Assembly: GCA_002685455.1 (NCBI GenBank)
Contig: NYXF01000043.1
Span: 9,814 to 16,516, forward strand
DNA length: 6,703 bases
DNA from: Porticoccus sp.
GTDB taxonomy: Bacteria; Pseudomonadota; Gammaproteobacteria; Pseudomonadales; Porticoccaceae
Direction of reading: 5' to 3'
The position numbers were made by a program, and so were the translations under genes. Shown here in pieces: positions 1-6,293 of the stretch (positions are counted from its first letter, which is position 1; every line of letters starts with the position of its first letter). The notes beneath the pieces are model-generated. The model saw nothing but the letters and a program-made list of their open reading frames with translations. It did not search any database and was not told where the DNA came from.

Positions 1-302
1 ATGGTGAGGCCTTTTTAATGGGCGCCCATATAGCTCCTCTAAATACAATCTCAACCCACTATGTGGTAAATCCAGGAAGAAATAAAAAACTTTTGTTAAA
101 TAAAAAAGAGTTGTCCAAACTATTTAACGGCGTTAACCAAAAAGGTTATACGTGTATTGCATTATCAATTTATTGGAAAGACCACATTATTAAGTGTGAG
201 ATCGCATTAGCGAAAGGTAAGCAGTTTCATGATAAAAGAGCCTCTGAAAAAGACCATGACTGGCAACGTCAAAAACAGAGAATTATGCGACATAACATCT
301 AA
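1..302 (+). CDS. smpB: SsrA-binding protein SmpB, 3' part (5' end outside window)
   Basis: SmpB binds the tRNA-like domain of tmRNA and brings it to stalled ribosomes, acting in the cytoplasm. The reading frame is open from the window edge: codons from position 3 read [14 protein letters not shown], which matches the 'DGEAFLFGANI' region of E. coli SmpB as I recall it. About 99 residues are present, so roughly the first 55-60 of a usual 155-160 residue protein are missing. The ATG at 18 is an internal methionine and not the start. Family hallmarks seen are [20 protein letters not shown] (the RKLLL-type segment), then ALSIYWK, then [10 protein letters not shown] and a basic C-terminal tail ending in RIMRHNI. 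In SmpB that tail enters the mRNA channel of the ribosome. The gene ends 131 bases before ssrA on the same strand, so the protein lies next to its RNA partner. Identification is secure; only the truncation is a limit. Confidence 0.96.
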   Translation, partial: GEAFLMGAHIAPLNTISTHYVVNPGRNKKLLLNKKELSKLFNGVNQKGYTCIALSIYWKDHIIKCEIALAKGKQFHDKRASEKDHDWQRQKQRIMRHNI

Positions 303-391
303 TATGCCAAAAAAGTAAGACGTTCAAATAATCTATTTAGGTCATATCATTGTAATTTTTTATGGGTGCGTATGTTTTCTTATGCAGTTAT

Positions 392-423
392 TTGCGCTAT
401 GCCACTTTCTAATGTGTTAAACT
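392..423 (+). promoter_or_regulatory. Possible sigma70-type promoter of ssrA
   Basis: A TTGCGC hexamer (392-397) and a TAAACT hexamer (418-423) precede the tmRNA. The -10 candidate has TG one base upstream (415-416), as in an extended -10. The 20-base spacer is longer than usual, so recognition may rest on the extended -10 alone. Transcription would start near 430, a few bases before the mature 5' end at 434, leaving a short leader for 5' processing. The call rests on position and partial consensus only. The rest of the 303-433 gap shows nothing else I can support; I see no clear terminator for smpB, so read-through from smpB into ssrA is possible. Confidence 0.3.
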
Positions 424-433
424 AATCTATTAC

Positions 434-809
434 GGGGGCGTTCTGGATTCGACGCCGGTTACAAAACCTGTGGTGCATGCCGAGATGGTGACCAATCTCG
501 TTAATCCAAAGTCGCAAATTATTAGTTGCCAACGATGACAACTACGCACTCGCCGCCTAAGAAACGGTAGGGAGCCATCTGACTGGAGCCGTGCTTATGC
601 GTCCAGAGTCTCTTGGGGCTATCAGGTGTCATACTCATAGGATCGTGATGAAACTTGTCTGGGGTAGACTCACTAAAAACTTACCGGAATCGTAATTTAC
701 GTACCCTGCCAGTCGGGTTGTCAATTATTAAATTAATGACTGAACTAAGCATGTAGAGCCTTCGGCAGAGGACTGACGGACGCGGGTTCAATTCCCGCCG
801 CCTCCACCA
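434..809 (+). ncRNA. ssrA: Transfer-messenger RNA (tmRNA, one-piece)
   Basis: tmRNA acts first as alanyl-tRNA and then as mRNA, rescuing stalled ribosomes and tagging the nascent protein for proteolysis. The 5' end GGGGGCG (434-440) pairs with CGCCTCC (799-805), giving a 7-bp acceptor stem with one G-U. Discriminator A806 and an encoded CCA (807-809) follow. The T arm is GCGGG/CCCGC (782-786 and 794-798) around the loop TTCAATT. The conserved 5' block TTCTGGATTCGACG (441-454) and the 3' block ACTAAGCATGTAGAGCC are present. A first pseudoknot can be drawn: CGAGAT/ATCTCG (481-486, 495-500) interlocked with GTGAC/GTCGC (488-492, 511-515). The tag frame runs 528-560. The length of 376 nt is close to the 363 nt of E. 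coli. There is no permuted two-piece form and no intron or insertion. Co-location with smpB supports the call. Confidence 0.98.
528..560 (+). other. tmRNA tag-peptide reading frame (ANDDNYALAA)
   Basis: The resume codon is GCC (528-530), preceded by TAGTT, which corresponds to the TAGTC before the E. coli resume codon GCA. Reading gives A-N-D-D-N-Y-A-L-A-A followed by TAA at 558-560. With the alanine carried by the tmRNA itself the degradation tag is AANDDNYALAA. The terminal LAA is the signal read by ClpXP and ClpAP, and the AND/NY portion is the adaptor-binding region in E. coli. The tag differs from the E. coli one by D for E at the fourth encoded position, a variant I recall from pseudomonads and relatives. 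Confidence 0.95.
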
Positions 810-869
810 AAATAAGTCAAATATCAATAAGCACTAAACCGCCGTGATTAACATGACTAAGTAAGAAAT

Positions 870-920
870 TTAATCCATGCATATTTTGTCGAGCATGGTA
901 AGGCTTCTTTAATGGATTAA
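870..920 (-). terminator. Possible ilvD terminator: overlapping alternative hairpins
   Basis: Two inverted repeats overlap here. A 9-bp perfect one pairs TTAATCCAT (870-878) with ATGGATTAA (912-920) and includes the ilvD stop codon. Inside it, CCATGC (875-880) pairs with GCATGG (893-898) around a 12-base loop. They share 875-878, so they cannot both form fully. Read on the minus strand, both are followed by the T-rich run ATTTCTTACTT, which suits a terminator for leftward ilvD transcription. On the plus strand no T run follows, so it is a poorer terminator for ssrA. Nothing else is evident in the 810-916 gap. Confidence 0.35.
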
Positions 921-2596
921 TCAGGCCTATCAGTCACCGCCCCAGTAGAAGCAGAGCTCACAGTTTTCGCATATTTTGCTAATAATCCTCTTGTATATCT
1001 TGGCGCAGGCTTCGTCCAACTACTCTTTCTCTTAGCCATTTCTAAATCACTTATATCAAGTCTAATCTCACTATTTTTGGCGTCAATTGTAATTCTATCG
1101 CCATTTTCAACCAACGCGATAGCACCTCCCTCATATGCTTCAGGCGTAATATGGCCCACCACAAACCCCCTACTTCCTCCTGAAAAGCGACCATCAGTGA
1201 TTAGTGCGACATCATTACCTAGCCCTTTACCCATAATTGCAGAGGTAGGGCTCAACATTTCTCGCATACCAGGACCACCTTTCGGGCCTTCGTAACGAAT
1301 AACAACTACATCTCCAGATACCACTTTCCCGTCAATAATAGCAGAAAAGCCCTGCTCTTCTGAGTCATATACTTTAGCAGTGCCAGTAAAACTTAAGCCC
1401 TCTTTGCCTGTGATTTTTGAAACCGCGCCTTCAGGTGCTAAATTTCCGCTAAGTATCACCAGATGGCTATCTTTTTTAATTGGTTTATCAAAAGGTAGGA
1501 TGATATTTTGTCCTTTGGGGTAATCGGTTACCCCAGCCAAGTTTTCGGCCATTGTTTTTCCTGTAACTGTTATACAGTCACCGTGTAACATTCCAGCATT
1601 CATCAAACGCTTCATCAATGGTTGAATTCCACCGATTTCAATTAATTCGGACATCAGATATTGTCCGCTTGGACGCAAATCAGCAATCACTGGTGTTTTT
1701 TCACCGATACGAATAAAATCCTGCAGTGTCAGCTCTACCCCTATAGTGTCTGCCATTGCTATTAGGTGCAGCACTGCATTAGTAGAGCCTCCTAAGGCAA
1801 TAACAAGCGTAATTGCATTTTCAAATGCCTTTTTTGTCATAATATCAGATGGTTTTATATCATTTTCGAGCAAGCAAACAATGGCTTCACCTGCGTCGAT
1901 ACAGTCTTGCATTTTGTTACTTGAAACAGCATTTTGTGCAGAACTATTTGGCATGCTCATCCCCAAAGCCTCAATCGCTGAGGCTAAAGTATTTGCTGTA
2001 TACATGCCGCCGCAAGACCCAGGGCCTGGGATCGCAGTTTTTTCAATATGCTCTAGTTGAGTAATAGGGATATCACCGTTCGCATGACTACCTACAGCTT
2101 CAAATACAGAAACGATATCTGTATGATTTTCTCCAGGCAAAATCGTTCCACCATATACAAAAATTGAAGGGCGGTTCAAGCGTGCTAGGCCCATCAAACA
2201 GCCAGGCATATTTTTATCGCAGCCACCAATAGCAATAATGCCATCATGCCCCATGCCGGCTGAAACTGCCTCTATAGAATCGCAAATAACTTCACGTGAT
2301 ACTAAAGAATACTTCATACCCTCTGTACCCATAGAGATGCCATCAGACATTGTTATAGTGTTATAAATCACACTTTTGGCTCCGGCACTATCAACACCTT
2401 TACTCACTTCGTCTGCAAGAGTATTGATATGCATATTGCATGGCGTCACCATTGACCAAGTTGAGGCGATACCTACCTGTGGTTTTTTAAAATCATCGTC
2501 ACTGAATCCTACTGCTCTGAGCATAGAGCGACTAGGAGCCTGAGTTGGTCCATCTACAATTTTTAGTGAATTTTTTCGTGTTTTATCTTTATTCAT
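917..2596 (-). CDS. ilvD: Dihydroxy-acid dehydratase (short, IlvD/Edd family)
   Basis: This enzyme dehydrates 2,3-dihydroxy-isovalerate and 2,3-dihydroxy-methylvalerate to the keto acids for valine and isoleucine (also leucine and pantothenate), in the cytoplasm with an Fe-S cluster and Mg2+. With the start chosen at ATG 2596 it has 559 residues. Three candidate cluster cysteines are visible: C53 in TPCNMH, C126 in [10 protein letters not shown] and C195 in GPGSCGGMY. The probable catalytic serine is S472 in [25 protein letters not shown] and the C-terminal GAVTDRP are also typical. The protein matches the shorter ~560-residue type (plant and mycobacterial, with [2Fe-2S] clusters) rather than the 616-residue E. 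coli type, which carries CGSCSGM at the third site. An in-frame GTG at 2629 would add 11 residues. I prefer ATG 2596 because GAAGA lies 7 bases upstream and a candidate promoter would start transcription inside the extension. It is divergent from the methyltransferase-like gene, with no other ilv gene nearby. Confidence 0.96.
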   Translation of the reverse strand: MNKDKTRKNSLKIVDGPTQAPSRSMLRAVGFSDDDFKKPQVGIASTWSMVTPCNMHINTLADEVSKGVDSAGAKSVIYNTITMSDGISMGTEGMKYSLVSREVICDSIEAVSAGMGHDGIIAIGGCDKNMPGCLMGLARLNRPSIFVYGGTILPGENHTDIVSVFEAVGSHANGDIPITQLEHIEKTAIPGPGSCGGMYTANTLASAIEALGMSMPNSSAQNAVSSNKMQDCIDAGEAIVCLLENDIKPSDIMTKKAFENAITLVIALGGSTNAVLHLIAMADTIGVELTLQDFIRIGEKTPVIADLRPSGQYLMSELIEIGGIQPLMKRLMNAGMLHGDCITVTGKTMAENLAGVTDYPKGQNIILPFDKPIKKDSHLVILSGNLAPEGAVSKITGKEGLSFTGTAKVYDSEEQGFSAIIDGKVVSGDVVVIRYEGPKGGPGMREMLSPTSAIMGKGLGNDVALITDGRFSGGSRGFVVGHITPEAYEGGAIALVENGDRITIDAKNSEIRLDISDLEMAKRKSSWTKPAPRYTRGLLAKYAKTVSSASTGAVTDRPD

Positions 2597-2629
2597 ATTT
2601 TGATCTTCATTTTTAACTTGAATAAACAC

Positions 2630-2657
2630 ACTATATGAATGTATAGATAAATTACAA
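2630..2657 (-). promoter_or_regulatory. Candidate sigma70-type promoter of ilvD
   Basis: On the minus strand TTGTAA (2657-2652) and TATAGT (2635-2630) stand 16 bases apart, each a partial match to the -35 and -10 consensus. Transcription would begin near 2623, which is downstream of the GTG at 2629 and 27 bases before the ATG at 2596. This supports the shorter ilvD start. I see no leader peptide rich in branched-chain codons and no attenuator in the 198-base gap up to the divergent gene. The plus-strand half of this gap (about 2740-2794) is AT-rich with several TAATAA/TTAAAT-like boxes, but I cannot single out a promoter for the methyltransferase-like gene. Confidence 0.4.
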
Positions 2658-2794
2658 TCTAAATTGATGGGTTTGTTTGCTCGTGGTGCTTGTATCCCAA
2701 AATATCCGAAACTAATCTTGTTTTAAACATCTAATCGTTTTTTGAAGATAAATTTTCTTTGTAATAATTCCTTAAATTATTTACTCTTATTGAT

Positions 2795-3433
2795 ATGGAT
2801 TTCGATAAAAAAACATCATTTCAGCTTCCGAATGACGCATTTAAGCGTTTAGATGAAGAAGCCGATGAAAAGTTTTATAAAATACCTAGATTTGTTGCGC
2901 ATATAGATTACGGCGCAATAGATGCTGTTACAGATCTCTACCGAGAATATCTCCCAAAAACTGGCCATATCTTAGATCTTATGAGTAGTTTCTTTTCTCA
3001 TTTTCCGGATAACAATACTTATAGCTCAGTGACTGGTTTGGGTATGAATGAAAGGGAAATGTTTCATAATAAACAGCTAGATAAATGGGTTGTTCATAAC
3101 TTAAATGATAATCCTAGTCTTCCTTTTGAGGAGAATCAGTTTGATGCAGGTGTAATTTGCGTTTCCATTGATTATTTGACTGATCCACTCTTTGTTTTGA
3201 AGGATATGGGGAGGGTTTTGAAAAAAGATGCGCCATTAATAATAACTTTCTCAAATAGATACTTTGAATCAAAAGCAACCACTATTTGGCTTCAGTTAAA
3301 CGAGGAACAGCGTGCATATTTTGTCAAATCATTACTGATCGATGCCAAATGCTACAAAAATATTAAGCTTACTGACTGTTCACCAGAGTTTGGTGATCCA
3401 CTGTATGCTGCCATTGCTAAAAACATAGTTTAG
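2795..3433 (+). CDS. Class I methyltransferase-like protein with degenerate SAM motif
   Basis: The fold resembles a class I SAM-dependent methyltransferase (type 11 group), but the substrate is unknown. The 212 residues show: RFVAHIDYGAI (32-42); the motif I position ILDLMSSFFSHFP (59-71), where the usual D-x-G-x-G-x-G glycines are replaced; VTGLGMNEREM (79-89), at the second strand; HNLNDNPSLPFEENQFDAGV (101-120), the region before strand 4; SIDYLTDPLFVLKDMGRVLK (124-143); and a final DPLYAAIAK. I recall a family in proteobacteria, cyanobacteria and plastids with the same 'LDLMSSWVSHLP' and 'GLGMN' blocks, so this is a conserved family and not decay. There is no signal peptide or membrane segment. 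The ATG at 2795 has no recognisable Shine-Dalgarno sequence; the conserved region begins about 30 residues in, so the start fits. It is a single gene, divergent from ilvD and convergent with the protease. It may bind SAM unusually or not methylate at all. Confidence 0.8.
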   Translation: MDFDKKTSFQLPNDAFKRLDEEADEKFYKIPRFVAHIDYGAIDAVTDLYREYLPKTGHILDLMSSFFSHFPDNNTYSSVTGLGMNEREMFHNKQLDKWVVHNLNDNPSLPFEENQFDAGVICVSIDYLTDPLFVLKDMGRVLKKDAPLIITFSNRYFESKATTIWLQLNEEQRAYFVKSLLIDAKCYKNIKLTDCSPEFGDPLYAAIAKNIV

Positions 3434-3445
3434 AGGTTTTTAGCA
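3415..3445. terminator. Inverted repeat between convergent genes, possible bidirectional terminator
   Basis: TGCTAAAAAC (3415-3424) and GTTTTTAGCA (3436-3445) form a perfect 10-bp stem with an 11-base loop. The loop contains the methyltransferase-like gene's stop codon (TAG, 3431-3433). The repeat lies where two genes end facing each other, only 22 bases apart. The A/T runs lie in the arms, so a transcript from either side carries a U-rich 3' arm instead of a U tail after a GC-rich stem. It therefore departs from the classical intrinsic terminator, and the position is the strongest argument. Confidence 0.45.
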
Positions 3446-3455
3446 TCAAGTTAAG

Positions 3456-4820
3456 CTAACGAACAACCAAGTACATTGGACGTCCGTTTCGACTAATCTG
3501 AAGCAGTATTGATCTTTGACTTAATTTTATTGCATCGTAGAAGTCACTTAAATCTTCAACCCTTTGTCTGTTAACACCAACAATCAGGTCTCCGGGTCTC
3601 AATCCAGCGTATGCGGCCGGTGAATTGGGCTGCAGGTCCGCGACAACCAAACCGCTTCCTTTGGGGCTCTTCTCTATTGTGGCGCCCTCAAGGAGAGGTG
3701 GCATTTTTCCATCAGCAGAGGATGTTTGTTGCTCTCCAATTCCTACTGTTATTATTTTTGTTTTACCTTCACGAATTAAGCTGACTTTTACTTTATCGCC
3801 TACTTCTTTAATTCCGATTTGACTTCTCAGTTGACCACCGGAACTAGTAGATCTTCCATCAATAGCAATTATGACATCACCTGCTTTTAACCCAGCCTCT
3901 TCTGCTTTTGAGCTCTCAGCTACGCCAGTAACTAAGACGCCCTGCTGTCCATTTTTTAAGGAAAAAGCCTGGCGTAATTCAGGTGTAATATCCTGAATGG
4001 AAATTCCGAGTTGACCTCTTTTAACCTCACCTGTTTTAAGAATTTGATCCATACTAGCTTTGGCCATATTGACTGGTATTGCGAAACCAATCCCTATATT
4101 TCCACCTGAGGGTGCAATAATTGCTGTATTAATACCTATCAAGTTACCCTCTAAGCTCACTAGTGCACCTCCAGAATTTCCTGGATTAATTGATGCATCA
4201 GTTTGAATAAAATTCTCGTAACCCTCGATTCCAAGACCTGTTCGACCTAAAGCACTTACTATGCCTGTTGTCACTGTTTGGCCTAGTCCAAAAGGATTTC
4301 CAATTGCTACAACAAAATCTCCTACGTCTAAGTTATTAGAATCACCAAACTTAACCTGGGAAAGATTTTTTGCATCTACTTTTAATATTGCAATATCAAG
4401 CTCAGGATCAACACCTTTGATTTCAGCAGTAAATTCTCGGCCATCGACTAATGACACTCTTACTTCATCTGAACTTTTAACTACATGATAGTTAGTCATG
4501 ATAATTCCATTTGTAGCATCAACAATCACACCTGAACCTGCACTTTGTCTTCTCTTACGAGGCTTTTGCATCTCAGGAATGTTTCTACCGCGCTGGTTAA
4601 AGAATTTTCTAAAGAAGGGATCATTCATTAGAGGATTTTGCGACTGATTATTTGTTGAAAAAGTGGCAATATTCACTACTGCAGGATTTACCTCCTTAAG
4701 CATTGAAGACAGAGATGGGAGCTTATTGCCAGAGCCATCTGATAAAGGAAGTGCTCCATATGCTTCTATAGAAAAACCCAAAATACACAGCAAAAAAACA
4801 AAGTTCTTAAGTGGTGACAT
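3456..4820 (-). CDS. degQ: Periplasmic Do/HtrA-family serine protease (DegQ/MucD type)
   Basis: HtrA proteases degrade or chaperone misfolded envelope proteins in the periplasm. The 454 residues match the usual DegQ length (about 455). An N-terminal signal peptide is visible (K5, hydrophobic 7-17, likely cut near AYG-A at 22/23); C12 lacks a small residue before it, so it is not a lipobox. The trypsin-like domain carries H112 (TNYHVV), D142 (ELDIAIL) and S216 (NPGNSGGAL), a complete catalytic triad. PDZ1 spans about 268-362 (RGQLGISIQDIT, then AEEAGLKAGDVIIAIDG) and PDZ2 about 376-452 (SPAAYAGLRPGDLIVGVN). The segment at about 56-93 before the first barrel is the regulatory LA-loop region. 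The start at ATG 4820 is well supported: GGGAG (4831-4827) lies 6 bases upstream. A perfect TATAAT lies further up, but no good -35 and no sigmaE-like GAACTT/TCTGA pair. degQ, degP/mucD and algW cannot be told apart here; the symbol is by length and type only. Confidence 0.93.
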   Translation of the reverse strand: MSPLKNFVFLLCILGFSIEAYGALPLSDGSGNKLPSLSSMLKEVNPAVVNIATFSTNNQSQNPLMNDPFFRKFFNQRGRNIPEMQKPRKRRQSAGSGVIVDATNGIIMTNYHVVKSSDEVRVSLVDGREFTAEIKGVDPELDIAILKVDAKNLSQVKFGDSNNLDVGDFVVAIGNPFGLGQTVTTGIVSALGRTGLGIEGYENFIQTDASINPGNSGGALVSLEGNLIGINTAIIAPSGGNIGIGFAIPVNMAKASMDQILKTGEVKRGQLGISIQDITPELRQAFSLKNGQQGVLVTGVAESSKAEEAGLKAGDVIIAIDGRSTSSGGQLRSQIGIKEVGDKVKVSLIREGKTKIITVGIGEQQTSSADGKMPPLLEGATIEKSPKGSGLVVADLQPNSPAAYAGLRPGDLIVGVNRQRVEDLSDFYDAIKLSQRSILLQISRNGRPMYLVVR

Positions 4821-4958
4821 TAATTGCTCCCAAAGTTTTATTAAAAAAATTTACTTACATTATATAATCAATCATTCTATAAAAATATTAAAGACAAAAC
4901 TAAATTTTTACTGAAAAAAATTATAAAATGCAACTATTATTTTAACTAGAGCAATCTT
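4821..4958. promoter_or_regulatory. AT-rich divergent promoter region (protease / oxidoreductase)
   Basis: This 138-base gap must hold the promoters of both flanking genes. For the leftward protease, a perfect TATAAT is read on the minus strand in the TATATAAT-like block around 4860-4866, with no matching TTGACA upstream. For the rightward oxidoreductase, TATAAA (4922-4927) and TATTAT (4935-4940) are -10 candidates, again without a clear -35. The weak Shine-Dalgarno AGAG (4948-4951) lies 7 bases before ATG 4959. The base composition makes chance -10 matches common, so the exact boxes are uncertain while the presence of promoters is near certain from gene arrangement. Confidence 0.4.
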
Positions 4959-5975
4959 ATGAAAGCAGCAATACTAACAGATACAAATGGCCCAAATTGT
5001 TTAAAGATTACAGATTTAAGGATGCCCGAACCTTTATCAGGGGAAGTGCGGGTAAAAATAATTTCTTCGGCTCTTAATAGAAGAGATTACTGGATTACGA
5101 GGGGAGGGTATCCAGGTACTAAAACACCTTGTATCGCAGGTTCTGATGGAGCTGGTATTATTGATAAAGTTGGTAAAGGTGTTAACGCTGATGTGATTGG
5201 GATGGAGGTAGTTCTCTATCCAGCCAGAGAATGGGGGGATAGTGAAGTTTACTACGGACCAAATTTTAGAGTTCTTGGAATGCCTGACCAGGGAACCTTC
5301 GCAGAATATATCTGTACCCCATTAAAAGATATTTATCCTAAACCCAAACACCTAAGTTGGGAACAAGCTGCTGCAATACCACTGGCAGGACTTACAGCTT
5401 GGCGAGCAGTCGTAACCCAAGCTGAGGTTCGCGCAGACCATAAGGTTCTTGTAACAGGTGCAGGTGGTGGAGTCTCCTCATTTGTAATACTTTGGTGCTT
5501 ACAACTTGGGGCTGAAGTCTACATAAGCAGTAGTAGCAAAGAAAAAATCGATAATGCAAAAAAACTTGGTGTCTCCGCAGGAGAAAATTATAATATTGAT
5601 GGTTGTTACAAAAAATTATTTAAAAAATCAGGTGGTTTTAACATTGTTATAGATAGTTCAGCTGGTACTCTATTTAATGAAGTATTAGATACACTATTAC
5701 CAGGAGGGCGTTATATATTCTTTGGGTCTACCGCAGGTCGACCCCCTGAGGGGTTACCTATGGGGAAAGTTTTTTTTAACCATATACGAATTCAGGGTAC
5801 GACGATGGGTAGTAATACTGAATTTGTTCATATGTTAGATTTTTTAAACAAAAACAAGATTAAACCTATAATTGATTCTGTTTTTCCACTATCAGATATT
5901 GTTCAGGCTCATACTCAAATGGAAATGTTCGGACATACAGGAAAAATTGTTCTTTTAAACAATTTAACTGATTGA
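4959..5975 (+). CDS. Zinc-independent medium-chain dehydrogenase/reductase (quinone oxidoreductase-like)
   Basis: This is an NAD(P)H-dependent oxidoreductase of the MDR superfamily, cytoplasmic, substrate unknown. The 338 residues show an N-terminal GroES-like domain (EVRVKIISSALNRRDYWITRG at 29-49, then PCIAGSDGAGII at 57-68). A Rossmann domain follows with the dinucleotide motif VTGAGGGVSSF (165-175) and a later GGRYIFFGSTAG (249-260). The catalytic zinc cysteine position of alcohol dehydrogenases is N40 here, and the GHE motif reads GSD. The four-cysteine structural zinc lobe is absent, with no Cys between residues 58 and 118. Loss of both zinc sites points to the quinone oxidoreductase/enoyl reductase side of the superfamily. 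The start ATG 4959 fits the family N terminus (MKAAIL) and has a weak AGAG upstream. It stands just before xseB on the same strand and may head that operon, though a functional link is not evident. Confidence 0.88.
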   Translation: MKAAILTDTNGPNCLKITDLRMPEPLSGEVRVKIISSALNRRDYWITRGGYPGTKTPCIAGSDGAGIIDKVGKGVNADVIGMEVVLYPAREWGDSEVYYGPNFRVLGMPDQGTFAEYICTPLKDIYPKPKHLSWEQAAAIPLAGLTAWRAVVTQAEVRADHKVLVTGAGGGVSSFVILWCLQLGAEVYISSSSKEKIDNAKKLGVSAGENYNIDGCYKKLFKKSGGFNIVIDSSAGTLFNEVLDTLLPGGRYIFFGSTAGRPPEGLPMGKVFFNHIRIQGTTMGSNTEFVHMLDFLNKNKIKPIIDSVFPLSDIVQAHTQMEMFGHTGKIVLLNNLTD

Positions 5976-6022
5976 CATTTGACCAAGAGGAACGCCTCAG
6001 CTAATGTTGAAGGCTCAACCAC

Positions 6023-6028
6023 AGAGGA
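6023..6028 (+). promoter_or_regulatory. Ribosome binding site that decides the xseB start
   Basis: AGAGGA lies 7 bases before a TTG at 6036. The alternative TTG at 5979, three bases after the previous gene's stop, has no purine-rich sequence in front of it. No ATG occurs in this frame between the upstream in-frame stop (5973-5975) and the start of the conserved domain. The site therefore favours TTG 6036 as the xseB start codon. Confidence 0.5.
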
Positions 6029-6035
6029 TGCGAAA

Positions 6036-6293
6036 TTGACAGAACCAAAGATAAAAATACCACGAGAAAAAAATAAAACCGTTGATTTTGAGAAAAAAAT
6101 TAATGCCCTAGAAAAAATAGTTGAAGATATGGAGAAAGGCTCCCTGAGTCTCGAGGAATCTTTGAAGTTTTTTGAGGATGGAATAAAGATTACTCGGGAA
6201 TGTCAGCAAGCCCTCAGGAATGCTGAATTAAAAGTTGAAATACTCACAGCAGACTCTAATAAGCTTGAAAAATTTGATGGCGAAGTAACCTAG
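6036..6293 (+). CDS. xseB: Exodeoxyribonuclease VII small subunit
   Basis: XseB joins several copies to one XseA to form exonuclease VII, which degrades single-stranded DNA from both ends in the cytoplasm. The diagnostic core is VDFEKKINALEKIVEDMEKG, then SLSLEESLKFFEDGIKIT and QQALRNAELKVEIL. It is a two-helix protein with heptad-like spacing of hydrophobics, close to the E. coli '[26 protein letters not shown]' pattern. With the TTG start at 6036 the product has 85 residues, near the usual 80. With TTG 5979 it would have 104, the extra part being polar and unlike the family. No ATG start exists. The preceding gene ends 60 bases upstream. The TAG stop (6291-6293) overlaps the ispA GTG by one base, the familiar xseB-ispA pairing, so the two are probably translationally coupled. 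xseA is not in the window. Confidence 0.92.
   Translation: MTEPKIKIPREKNKTVDFEKKINALEKIVEDMEKGSLSLEESLKFFEDGIKITRECQQALRNAELKVEILTADSNKLEKFDGEVT

Noticed and set aside
514..525. Alternative tmRNA frame GCA AAT TAT TAG, resembling a second resume codon
   Set aside because: It aligns with the pseudoknot 1 arm of E. coli tmRNA (GTCGC 511-515 pairs with 488-492). The true resume codon GCC 528 is preceded by TAGT and gives a complete standard tag.
780..916. Possible integration (att) site at the 3' end of ssrA
   Set aside because: tmRNA 3' ends are frequent integration targets, but no integrase, no repeated copy of the ssrA end and no foreign gene follow; ilvD comes next.
1077..2064. Open frames on the plus strand inside ilvD (1077-1295, 1746-2060, 1849-2064)
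   Set aside because: They lie antisense to a well-supported enzyme gene, show no recognisable domain, and overlap each other; they are by-products of the ilvD codons.
2627..2629. GTG as an earlier ilvD start
   Set aside because: It adds 11 polar residues before the family's usual N terminus, and the best promoter candidate would begin transcription downstream of it.
3625..4914. Open frames on the plus strand inside or at the 5' end of the protease gene (3625-3822, 4261-4488, 4663-4914)
   Set aside because: All are antisense to the HtrA-family gene, without family resemblance; the last also runs into the AT-rich promoter gap.
6003..6038. Short ATG frame reading MLKAQPQRMRN between the oxidoreductase and xseB, with AGAGG upstream
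   Set aside because: Eleven codons, out of frame with xseB and overlapping its start; nothing supports a real peptide, though a leader function cannot be excluded.
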